The position numbers were made by a program, and so were the translations under genes. The notes beneath the pieces were generated by a model. That model was not told where the DNA came from, ran no database searches, and saw nothing but the letters and a program-made list of their open reading frames with translations. From Neisseriales bacterium (GTDB lineage Bacteria > Pseudomonadota > Gammaproteobacteria > Burkholderiales > UBA11063), in the NCBI GenBank assembly GCA_003538525.1, contig DPRZ01000131.1, forward strand, positions 1 through 11,568: 11,568 bases of DNA, read 5' to 3'. Of the stretch, positions 1 to 7,786 are shown piece by piece; position 1 is the stretch's first letter; every line of letters starts with the position of its first letter.

Positions 1-374
1 GCAGGAATTATAGCCTTTAAATTTGCATTTAATAATGGATAATACGCTAAATTACTATTTTGATAATTAATATCCAACACCGGTAAATTTAGGGATTTTA
101 TTGCTTGAACGTTATTATTAATTTTCCACTTTAGGGTACTGCTTGACTCAATTAAATTTAAAACTTGGGATGAATTAGCAACCATTAAGTCGGTATCATC
201 CAATTGCTTAACAAAATCAGCATCAGCTGTGCTAATAGCTTTTTTATCTGCGGAAACATAACTTGGTAATACTTTTTCTGGACCCATGGTTTTACTATGT
301 AAATTACTTTCAAAACTACTACAACCGACTAGCCCGACACCAATTAAGGCAGCTAGGACTTTCAAATTATTCAT
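1..374 (-). CDS. Putative outer-membrane lipoprotein, 3' end cut by window edge
   Basis: An uninterrupted minus-strand frame runs from an ATG at 374 to the window edge, giving about 124 residues without a stop. It begins MNNLKVLAALIGVGLVGC, a short basic n-region, a hydrophobic core and a lipobox (LVGC) with the lipidated Cys at residue 18. Ser follows the Cys, which in Gram-negatives favours sorting to the outer membrane. AAAGGGG sits about 6 bases before the ATG and an extended -10 lies further upstream. The visible mature part (alternating short hydrophobic and Asn/Ser-rich segments, including a stretch near residues 91-100 ending LPVLDIN) matches no family I can name with confidence. It loosely recalls the N-lobe of ABC-type periplasmic binding proteins, but that is a guess. 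The C-terminal part lies outside the window. Confidence 0.8.
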   Translation of the reverse strand, partial: MNNLKVLAALIGVGLVGCSSFESNLHSKTMGPEKVLPSYVSADKKAISTADADFVKQLDDTDLMVANSSQVLNLIESSSTLKWKINNNVQAIKSLNLPVLDINYQNSNLAYYPLLNANLKAIIP

Positions 375-417
375 ACGACCCCTTTAAATATTTGTATTCC
401 AACAGGATAAGAGGTAT

Positions 418-426
418 ATTATAACA
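418..426 (-). promoter_or_regulatory. Extended -10 promoter for the left-edge lipoprotein
   Basis: Read on the minus strand, this is TGTTATAAT: a perfect TATAAT preceded by TG with one spacer base. No good -35 is seen at 16-18 bases, as is usual for extended -10 promoters. The predicted start of transcription is near 411, leaving a leader of about 37 bases that includes the ribosome-binding site. Confidence 0.6.
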
Positions 427-450
427 TTTTATGCATCATTCTAACAGCAG

Positions 451-477
451 CAAAGTGTCCAATTTTTCGGACATTTG
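451..477. promoter_or_regulatory. 27-base dyad, candidate operator in divergent promoter region
   Basis: TGTCC (456-460) and GGACA (469-473) are perfect inverted arms around an 8-base AT-rich centre. The symmetry extends outward as CAAA (451-454) and TTTG (474-477), with one unpaired G at 455. There is no T-run, so it is not a convincing terminator. Its centre is about 53 bases upstream of the predicted lipoprotein transcription start and about 90 upstream of that for rbgA, so a regulator of the lipoprotein gene is the likeliest reading. No regulator family can be assigned. Confidence 0.45.
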
Positions 478-540
478 TAAACTTAAACCGCTACGCTACT
501 AAATACCAACTTAGTTCCAGCCGAGTGGTCACGCAGAATA

Positions 541-549
541 TGGTAAAAT
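541..549 (+). promoter_or_regulatory. Extended -10 promoter for rbgA-trpS
   Basis: TGGTAAAAT is an extended -10 (TG, one base, TAAAAT). No -35 of quality is seen at the right distance. Transcription would begin near 556, which excludes translation from the in-frame TTG at 551 and supports the ATG at 578. Confidence 0.45.
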
Positions 550-577
550 CTTGGCTAATTTACACAAAGGACAGAAT

Positions 578-2489
<1,912 letters not shown>

Positions 2490-2557
2490 ATTAACTTATG
2501 TTATTATGGCAAATTAGATTTAGTTTAAAAAATATCGCGATAATTTAATTACTCAAG

Positions 2558-2563
2558 TATAAT
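2558..2563 (+). promoter_or_regulatory. -10 promoter element for the bcp gene
   Basis: A perfect TATAAT lies 36 bases before the peroxiredoxin ATG, predicting transcription from about 2570. The hexamer 17 bases upstream (TCGCGA, 2535-2540) is a poor -35 but sits inside a 10-base perfect palindrome, TATCGCGATA (2533-2542), which could be a regulator site. Both readings rest on sequence pattern only. Confidence 0.5.
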
Positions 2564-2599
2564 AACGCAATAGTTGACTAATTTGATAAGGATTAACCC

Positions 2600-3049
2600 A
2601 TGCAACAAGACTTTACTTTACCGATCACCACAGGTGGCGAATTTACATTCAGCCAATTAAATAAACCGTTAGTTTTATTTTTCTATCCGCGCGACAATAC
2701 TCCTGGTTGCACCGTTGAAAATCAAGACTTTAGCCGACTCTATCCCGAATTTAAGGCAGCAGGGTTTGAAGTTTTGGGAATTTCACGCGATAAACATGTG
2801 ACTCATTGTAATTTCCAAAAAAAACATACCTTACAGCATCAATTACTTGCCGATCCTGAGGAAACGGTGTGTAATTTATTTAATGTTATGCGCGATAAAA
2901 CCATGTATGGTAAAGCAGTACGCGGAATTGAACGAAGCACATTTGTTTTTGATGAAAAGCGTAATTTAATCCAAGAGTGGCATAAAGTAAAAGTTGAAGG
3001 ACATGCACAGGAAGTTTTAGATTTTGTTAAAGCCCATGCTAGCGCATAA
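2600..3049 (+). CDS. bcp: Peroxiredoxin, PrxQ/Bcp (AhpC-TSA) family
   Basis: Thiol peroxidase that reduces hydrogen peroxide and organic hydroperoxides in the cytoplasm, normally recycled by thioredoxin. The active-site signature P-x3-T-x2-C is present as PRDNTPGC, with the peroxidatic Cys at 37. The 149-residue length is normal for the family. The resolving Cys found five residues after the peroxidatic one in E. coli Bcp is absent (Gln42 here). Other cysteines are at 70 and 91; Cys70 is 33 residues after Cys37 and is the best candidate for a distal resolving Cys. AAGGA lies 7 bases before the ATG. The gene has its own -10 upstream and a strong hairpin downstream, so it looks monocistronic. 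Confidence 0.93.
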   Translation: MQQDFTLPITTGGEFTFSQLNKPLVLFFYPRDNTPGCTVENQDFSRLYPEFKAAGFEVLGISRDKHVTHCNFQKKHTLQHQLLADPEETVCNLFNVMRDKTMYGKAVRGIERSTFVFDEKRNLIQEWHKVKVEGHAQEVLDFVKAHASA

Positions 3050-3098
3050 GCATAAAGTTTATGCCTACCTCATTTTTAACACAGGTAGGCATTTAATT
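3050..3098 (+). terminator. Hairpin terminator after bcp, between convergent genes
   Basis: ATGCCTACCT (3061-3070) and AGGTAGGCAT (3083-3092) form a perfect 10-base-pair stem with a 12-base loop, followed by TTTAATTT. This fits a rho-independent terminator for bcp. A second dyad, GCATAAA-G-TTTATGC (3050-3064), overlaps the left arm and is mutually exclusive with the main stem. On the minus strand the stem is followed only by AAACTTT, and it also lies beyond the gabD stop at 3098, so it may stop the convergent transcript weakly. Confidence 0.8.
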
Positions 3099-4558
3099 TA
3101 AAGATTTAGGCAGACGTACTTTTCAACTAAATACTCTTTAATCCCTGAGCTACCACCCTCTCGCCCAAGTCCCGACATCTTGACACCACCAAATGGTACA
3201 TTTTCAGCAGAAATTAAGCCCGTATTTACACCAACCATCCCATAAGCCAATTGCTCGCTCATGCGATAAATACGTCCAATATCCTGAGTAAATACATAAC
3301 TCGCTAAACCATATTCCGTTTGATTAGCTAATTCTAGCGCTTCGGTTTCGTCACTAAACGTATAAATGGCTAAAACAGGTCCAAAAATCTCTTCTTTAAA
3401 TATCCGTACGTTTGAATGATGACAATCGATTAACGTTGGTTCAAAGAAATTCACCCCAAGATCGGCACGAGATTGTCCACCACAGAGCAACTGAGCACCT
3501 TTAGCCAGCGCATCGGCAACTAAACTTTGAACATGTATCATGGCCTTATTATCAATCAACGGTCCATTACTGGTTGTAGCATCTAAACCATCGCCTAATT
3601 TTAAGCGTGCAATCTGTGGCTGAAGTTTTGCAATTAAGGCATCTTTAATTGATTCATGAACCAAAATACGATTTGAGCAGACACAGGTTTGACCGCTATT
3701 GCGAAATTTACTCTGCATAATCCCATTAACCGCCACCTCTAAATCAGCATCTTCAAAAACAATTAATGGCGCATTTCCACCCAATTCTAAAGAGAGTTTT
3801 TTCATTGAATTTGCACAATTTTGATAGAGCCAAATCCCAACTTCGGTCGAGCCAGTAAAACTTAATTTACGTACTTGTAGGTTATGACACAAAAATTCAC
3901 CAATTTGTCCACTATGTCCGTGTAAAACATTAAATACCCCAGCTGGAACACCAGCTTCTAAGGCTAAATAAGCGAGCGCATTCGCAGATAACGGCGTTTG
4001 GCTGGCGGGCTTGGCAATCATCGTACACCCAGCCGCTAAAGCTGGTGCAACTTTGCGCGCCAGCATCGCATTCGGGAAATTCCACGGCGTAATTGCAGCA
4101 CACACACCAATTGGTTCAAGATTTACCATAATTCTGTGCTGTGAATTATTAGCAGGAACACTGTAACCATTTAAACGTTTCGCTTCTTCAGCATACCATT
4201 CTAAATAACTTGCGCCATACAATATTTCGCCTTTAGCCTCAGCTAAAGGTTTACCTTGTTCCAGCGTTAAAATCAACGCTAAATCATCGGCATTTGCGAC
4301 AATCAAATCATACCAACGGCGTAAAATTTTACTACGCTCTTTCGCTGTAATTTGCCGCCAATGATTAAACGCATTCTGACTACTGATAACTGCAGCAGCT
4401 AAGTCTTGTGGCGTAGCCTTTGCAAGTTGCACAATAACTTGCTCATCAAACGGATTAGTTACCGCAAACAGTTCACGTTCACCAGTTAACCACACACCAT
4501 CAATTAAAATCCCCGTTTGAATTAAATTCGGGTTATTTAATATTTTCAGCCAATTCAT
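3098..4558 (-). CDS. gabD: Succinate-semialdehyde dehydrogenase, NADP+-dependent type
   Basis: Aldehyde dehydrogenase that oxidises succinate semialdehyde to succinate, the last step of the GABA shunt, in the cytoplasm. The 486-residue product follows E. coli GabD along its whole length. Visible catalytic parts are PWNF with Asn160, KPAS with Lys183, the FTGSTEVG nucleotide-binding stretch near 234-241, Glu258 in LELGG, and the nucleophile Cys292 in GQTCVC. The second Cys at 294 matches the redox-sensitive Cys pair of GabD-type enzymes. I chose the ATG at 4558 because minus-strand AGGA (4565-4568) lies 6 bases before it and homology begins here; an in-frame GTG at 4585 would place that site inside the gene. 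No gabT, transporter or regulator is adjacent, so the physiological substrate is inferred from family alone. Confidence 0.92.
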   Translation of the reverse strand: MNWLKILNNPNLIQTGILIDGVWLTGERELFAVTNPFDEQVIVQLAKATPQDLAAAVISSQNAFNHWRQITAKERSKILRRWYDLIVANADDLALILTLEQGKPLAEAKGEILYGASYLEWYAEEAKRLNGYSVPANNSQHRIMVNLEPIGVCAAITPWNFPNAMLARKVAPALAAGCTMIAKPASQTPLSANALAYLALEAGVPAGVFNVLHGHSGQIGEFLCHNLQVRKLSFTGSTEVGIWLYQNCANSMKKLSLELGGNAPLIVFEDADLEVAVNGIMQSKFRNSGQTCVCSNRILVHESIKDALIAKLQPQIARLKLGDGLDATTSNGPLIDNKAMIHVQSLVADALAKGAQLLCGGQSRADLGVNFFEPTLIDCHHSNVRIFKEEIFGPVLAIYTFSDETEALELANQTEYGLASYVFTQDIGRIYRMSEQLAYGMVGVNTGLISAENVPFGGVKMSGLGREGGSSGIKEYLVEKYVCLNL

Positions 4559-4602
4559 AATTAATCCTAAATAAATTATTCGCACTAAATGAGAAACTAT
4601 TC

Positions 4603-4636
4603 ACACGCTAAAATCAAACAACTCTACACGCTTAAA
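4603..4636 (-). repeat. Short direct repeats upstream of gabD
   Basis: Two near-identical 11-base units lie 23 bases apart: ACACGCTAAAA (4603-4613) and ACACGCTTAAA (4626-4636), as written on the plus strand. On the minus strand they read TTTTAGCGTGT and TTTAAGCGTGT, placed 45 and 68 bases upstream of the gabD ATG, with TTGTTTGATT in between. Same-face spacing of about two helical turns suits a dimeric regulator. I could not place a convincing -10 for gabD. Confidence 0.35.
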
Positions 4637-4642
4637 TTTTAA

Positions 4643-6091
4643 TTACTTATCTGCGACTTGATCTAAATAAATTAACCTAAACTTACTTCGAGCGGCTTGA
4701 TCATAAAAAGATAGCAACTGCGGATCTTCAGGATATTCTGCGAGTAACGGAAAAATCACTGAACCACCTAGCACCGCACGCGAGTTATTTTCACGGGTAC
4801 GCAAGCCCCAAATATTCTGATAACTCATTGCAATAGTTTCATGATTAAGCGAATTTGGATTAGCATAATTGCCAATATACAGCATAATATGCCCTGGAAT
4901 TTGTACCAAGGTCAATAATTTATGCCCATTTTTAATTAAATATTGCTCACGCTCAGCACTAGAAAGTTGATCCAAAACTATGGTTTTACCCGCACTCGAT
5001 TGAAATTGTGAATTACGCGGTAAATAAATCCCAAATGGGGTAAACAAGGCTTTAGTTTCTGCTGAACAATCATAATCAAAAAACATCCCACCCCAACCAT
5101 AAGGTTTACCAATTTGCGATTGCATAATATTCGCAATATTGTGCGGCGTTAACGTCAACGGCATCACCGCGGCAGCTGATTTTGGTACTAGCACGGGTAG
5201 AATCTGTGCCTCACGCTGTAGATTCGCCACTGGAATCAATGCTTCATAATTTGCGCTAGTTTGCTTACTTAACGGCAGACTAATACCATTATAAACCATT
5301 GCTCTAAATCTCCCCAATTTATCCACCAGCGTGCTTTGTTGAGTAATTGCAATTACACCAGCTTTAGCTGCTTTTTGCCAATTCTTAATAAATCTATCAT
5401 TAACTCGAGCTAAACCAGCTGTTTTCACCCAACCAATATCATCGGATGCAATTACTAATGACCACTCTTTATCCAAACTTTGTTTAATTATATACAGCGG
5501 CATTCCAATAAACAGCGCAGTTTCTTGAAGATTATCAAATGGATAACCCTCACCAGCAATTTTGGAACTGTAAAAAAGCGGATCCATGGTTGGCAATGTC
5601 CGCACAAATAAATTATCCACGGCAATCGCGCGATTACTACTTGAATATTTTAGCGAAGTCACACCTGCCAAATCCATATTGGCACTAATTTTGGCAAACC
5701 AGCGTGCATCATATGGACGATAATTCTCACCATAAGCGATTTTTTTGGGATTAGTCAGGTGATTAGTTTTAAATTCAGTAATTATTTGTGATTCTTGAGT
5801 AAGAATATTTTGATTTTCAGACTGAGACAAGAGCAAATTAACATAGCTACTGCCCCATGGAGATAAGGAACTTTCAGCGCTGCTCGCATAATAACGTTGA
5901 TAAAATTCAGCATAACGTTGTTGCTGATATTCTTTAGACCGCAAAGGTTTATCATAATCTAGATCCGTTGGCTTAATCCAACTTGCAACATTTTGGTTAT
6001 AACTTTCCATTGGGAAAGCACTGATCAAGTCATTAGCCAGCGCTAATTGACTAAACGTTAACAAAACACCAATTTTAATCCAGCGTTGCAT
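4643..6091 (-). CDS. Secreted NlpC/P60 peptidase with SH3-like domains
   Basis: Probable cell-wall endopeptidase cleaving peptide stems of peptidoglycan, likely after D-Glu, in the periplasm. Residues 1-19 form a signal peptide ending in ALA, with no lipobox. A helical N-terminal region (about 45-115) is followed by SH3-like beta segments (about 130-230 and 245-300) and a C-terminal NlpC/P60 domain (about 315-450). The catalytic Cys is Cys342 in YDCSAE, the His is His401 in PGHIMLYIG, and His417 is a candidate third residue. This N-terminal/SH3/SH3/NlpC order recalls the DVU0896-type proteins rather than the short Spr/NlpC lipoproteins of E. coli. It has 482 residues and looks complete. GGA lies about 8 bases before the ATG, a weak site. 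It sits between gmhA (109-base gap) and gabD (84-base gap) and is probably transcribed separately. Confidence 0.85.
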   Translation of the reverse strand: MQRWIKIGVLLTFSQLALANDLISAFPMESYNQNVASWIKPTDLDYDKPLRSKEYQQQRYAEFYQRYYASSAESSLSPWGSSYVNLLLSQSENQNILTQESQIITEFKTNHLTNPKKIAYGENYRPYDARWFAKISANMDLAGVTSLKYSSSNRAIAVDNLFVRTLPTMDPLFYSSKIAGEGYPFDNLQETALFIGMPLYIIKQSLDKEWSLVIASDDIGWVKTAGLARVNDRFIKNWQKAAKAGVIAITQQSTLVDKLGRFRAMVYNGISLPLSKQTSANYEALIPVANLQREAQILPVLVPKSAAAVMPLTLTPHNIANIMQSQIGKPYGWGGMFFDYDCSAETKALFTPFGIYLPRNSQFQSSAGKTIVLDQLSSAEREQYLIKNGHKLLTLVQIPGHIMLYIGNYANPNSLNHETIAMSYQNIWGLRTRENNSRAVLGGSVIFPLLAEYPEDPQLLSFYDQAARSKFRLIYLDQVADK

Positions 6092-6130
6092 AAATTAGTC
6101 CATTTATTCTAAGTATTAAATATTCAACCG

Positions 6131-6165
6131 AATAGCTAAAGTATTCTGAGAATACTTTAGCTATT
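6131..6165. repeat. Perfect 16-base inverted repeat between gmhA and the NlpC/P60 gene
   Basis: AATAGCTAAAGTATTC (6131-6146) and GAATACTTTAGCTATT (6150-6165) are exact inverted arms around a 3-base centre. The stem is AT-rich, with 4 G/C pairs of 16. On the minus strand it lies 36 bases past the gmhA stop and 40 bases before the start of the NlpC/P60 gene. It is followed there by CGGTTGAATATTT rather than a T-run, so it is a weak terminator at best. A 3'-end-stabilising hairpin, an operator or a dispersed repeat are alternatives. Confidence 0.7.
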
Positions 6166-6200
6166 TCAAACTTAATTAATCAACAACATTGCTGGATTTA

Positions 6201-6785
6201 TTATTTAAACATCAAGGTGTCAACCGCATCACAAATAGTATGTAGGGTTAGTAAGTGCACTTCTTGAATCCGCGCAGTACGCTCAACAGGCACACACAGA
6301 TTAACATCTTTACCTGTTAACTGTTGCGCAATTTTCCCACCGTCGCGTCCTACCATCGCAATAACATCCATGCCTTTTGCGCGCGCAACTTCCATTGCTT
6401 TAAGCACATTTAGCGAATTACCTGAAGTTGAAATGGCATATAAAATGTCCCCTGCTTGCCCGAGTGCTTCAACTTGCTTAGAAAAAACCACCTCAAAACC
6501 ATAATCGTTACCAATCGCAGTTAAAGCCGAAGTGTCCGTTGTCAAAGCAATCGCAGGCAACGGTGTACGTTCAATTTCAAAGCGTCCAGTAAACTCCGCC
6601 GCAAAATGTTGTGCATCCGCCGCCGACCCACCATTACCACAAATCAACATTTTTTTACCATTTTGAAATGCTGCAACAATCAAATTAACTGCATCCGCGA
6701 TTGGCTCAAGCATGGTTAATTGTGCGTGCTGCTTAGTTGCAATGCTTTGACTAAAGTTATCTTGAATCAACTGTTTAATATCCAT
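6201..6785 (-). CDS. gmhA: Sedoheptulose-7-phosphate isomerase (GmhA), DiaA-like
   Basis: SIS-fold protein of 194 residues. GmhA converts sedoheptulose 7-phosphate to D-glycero-D-manno-heptose 7-phosphate for the LPS inner core; the related DiaA binds DnaA at the replication origin. The phosphate-binding segments CGNGGSAAD (49-57) and STSGNS (119-124) are visible. All four residues of the GmhA metal/catalytic site are kept: His60, Glu64, Gln174 and His182. E. coli DiaA lacks the matching Glu and the last His. Overall wording, such as AIALTTD (78-84), and the C-terminus ending CDAVDTLMF resemble DiaA, as does linkage to yraN and BON genes. The start is the ATG at 6785 because GGAGGTG lies 3 bases before it; a TTG at 6797 overlaps that site. 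It is probably the last gene of the cluster. Confidence 0.88.
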   Translation of the reverse strand: MDIKQLIQDNFSQSIATKQHAQLTMLEPIADAVNLIVAAFQNGKKMLICGNGGSAADAQHFAAEFTGRFEIERTPLPAIALTTDTSALTAIGNDYGFEVVFSKQVEALGQAGDILYAISTSGNSLNVLKAMEVARAKGMDVIAMVGRDGGKIAQQLTGKDVNLCVPVERTARIQEVHLLTLHTICDAVDTLMFK

Positions 6786-6788
6786 TTT

Positions 6789-6795
6789 CACCTCC
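6789..6795 (-). promoter_or_regulatory. Strong ribosome-binding site that fixes the gmhA start
   Basis: Minus-strand GGAGGTG ends 3 bases before the ATG at 6785, a close match to the 16S rRNA anti-Shine-Dalgarno. It overlaps the alternative TTG start at 6797, which can therefore be dismissed. Confidence 0.8.
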
Positions 6796-6836
6796 AAAAT
6801 TATATCTACATGCCGCTTAGAATCTCATTCTTTAAT

Positions 6837-7181
6837 TCACAAAATTATAATATTCTTAAGCCACTCAATTTCATCATGCGCACCTAACACCACCGCATCA
6901 AAGCGACAATTAACATCTTTGCCTAATTTCATTAAAAAATATTGTGCGGTTTGAACTAATTTACGTTGCTTGGCTGGAGTTATGCTTTCAATTGCATGAT
7001 TCAGCCCCGCTTTACGCTGTTTAACTTCAACAAAAACATAGCCCTCCGCATCACGCATAATTAAATCAATCTCTCCAAAACGTGAGAAAAAATTAGCTTG
7101 AACTAAATACAACCCGTGCTGGCGCAAATAATCCAAGGCACGATTTTCAGCCTCATCACCAATTTGTTTATGTGGATGCAT
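6837..7181 (-). CDS. yraN: YraN/UPF0102 family nuclease-fold protein
   Basis: Small 114-residue member of the UPF0102 (YraN) family, whose fold resembles Holliday-junction resolvases and restriction-type nucleases. The precise cellular role is not settled. The family signature is intact: G8-x-x-A/E near the start, GEIDLI at 36-41, and VFVEVK at 49-54. The predicted metal-binding acids are Glu37, Asp39 and Glu52, with Lys54 completing a D...ExK-like site. The length is typical. A purine-rich AGGGTAAG lies before the ATG. It follows the second BON gene by 29 bases and precedes gmhA by 51, the same partners as in the yraN-diaA-dolP block of E. coli but in a different order. Confidence 0.92.
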   Translation of the reverse strand: MHPHKQIGDEAENRALDYLRQHGLYLVQANFFSRFGEIDLIMRDAEGYVFVEVKQRKAGLNHAIESITPAKQRKLVQTAQYFLMKLGKDVNCRFDAVVLGAHDEIEWLKNIIIL

Positions 7182-7210
7182 TGCTTACCCTAACCTAGAT
7201 TGTTGTAAAG

Positions 7211-7771
7211 TTAATTCAGATATTCAAACAACGTTACGACCTTATCCACACCACCCACGCTAGCAGCAATTCGAGTTGCCGACTCAGCCTGATCCTGGTT
7301 AACCACACCCAGCATATACACTACCGCATTCGTGGTCACAACCTTTACACCACCACTAGGAACCCCAGGTTCACCAAATAATTGGGTTTTAAGTTGCGCT
7401 GTAATCATTGAGTCTTTACTCCGCGCACTAAACGAAGATGGCAAACGAACATCAACATAATCGTAAATTTTCACCACACCAGGATAACCCCGTGCAATAT
7501 TTTCTGCGAAATCTTTTTGGGCTTGATCTTTAACCTGTCCAGTTAGTAAAGCCGTACGATTAAACACATCCACATAAATATTGCTATTCGGGAAATTATC
7601 GCTATTTGAATATTTCGCGGATAATTTAGATTGAATTGAGCTATCATCAATGGAAGCAGGCGCATCAACCGTAGATTTATCTGGCGTGGTTGGTGAAGAA
7701 TTATTTGCACAAGCCACTAATCCGCTTAATAAGCCACCACTAATTAACATTATTTTTAATAATTTACACAT
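7211..7771 (-). CDS. BON-domain lipoprotein, second DolP-like copy
   Basis: Predicted outer-membrane lipoprotein of 186 residues with two BON domains. The signal peptide ends in the lipobox LVAC with Cys21; Ala follows, compatible with outer-membrane sorting. BON 1 spans about 42-109 (core TALLTGQV at 73-80) and BON 2 about 118-186 (core VVYMLGVV at 150-157). A Ser/Thr/Pro-rich linker (22-40) replaces the glycine/alanine region and DPR motif that follow the lipid anchor in the neighbouring copy. The C-terminal half aligns clearly with the upstream gene (KVVT..., then GV-KVV-LFE), indicating an old tandem duplication. Homologues such as E. coli DolP support outer-membrane integrity and bind anionic phospholipid. 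AGGA lies about 7 bases before the ATG, 15 bases after the upstream stop. Confidence 0.88.
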   Translation of the reverse strand: MCKLLKIMLISGGLLSGLVACANNSSPTTPDKSTVDAPASIDDSSIQSKLSAKYSNSDNFPNSNIYVDVFNRTALLTGQVKDQAQKDFAENIARGYPGVVKIYDYVDVRLPSSFSARSKDSMITAQLKTQLFGEPGVPSGGVKVVTTNAVVYMLGVVNQDQAESATRIAASVGGVDKVVTLFEYLN

Positions 7772-7786
7772 AATCTTTCCTATTGA

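Noticed and set aside
551..577. Nine-codon N-terminal extension of rbgA from a TTG
   Set aside because: The ribosome-binding site AAAGGA lies inside the extension, the predicted promoter starts transcription after the TTG, and family homology begins at the ATG at 578.
2574..2579. TTGACT as a -35 element for bcp
   Set aside because: A -10 at proper spacing would fall at about 2597, on top of the start codon, leaving no room for a leader.
4559..4585. GTG start nine codons upstream for gabD
   Set aside because: The AGGA ribosome-binding site would fall inside the coding sequence, and homology to GabD begins at or after the ATG at 4558.
6786..6797. TTG start for gmhA
   Set aside because: It overlaps the strong GGAGGTG site that serves the ATG at 6785.
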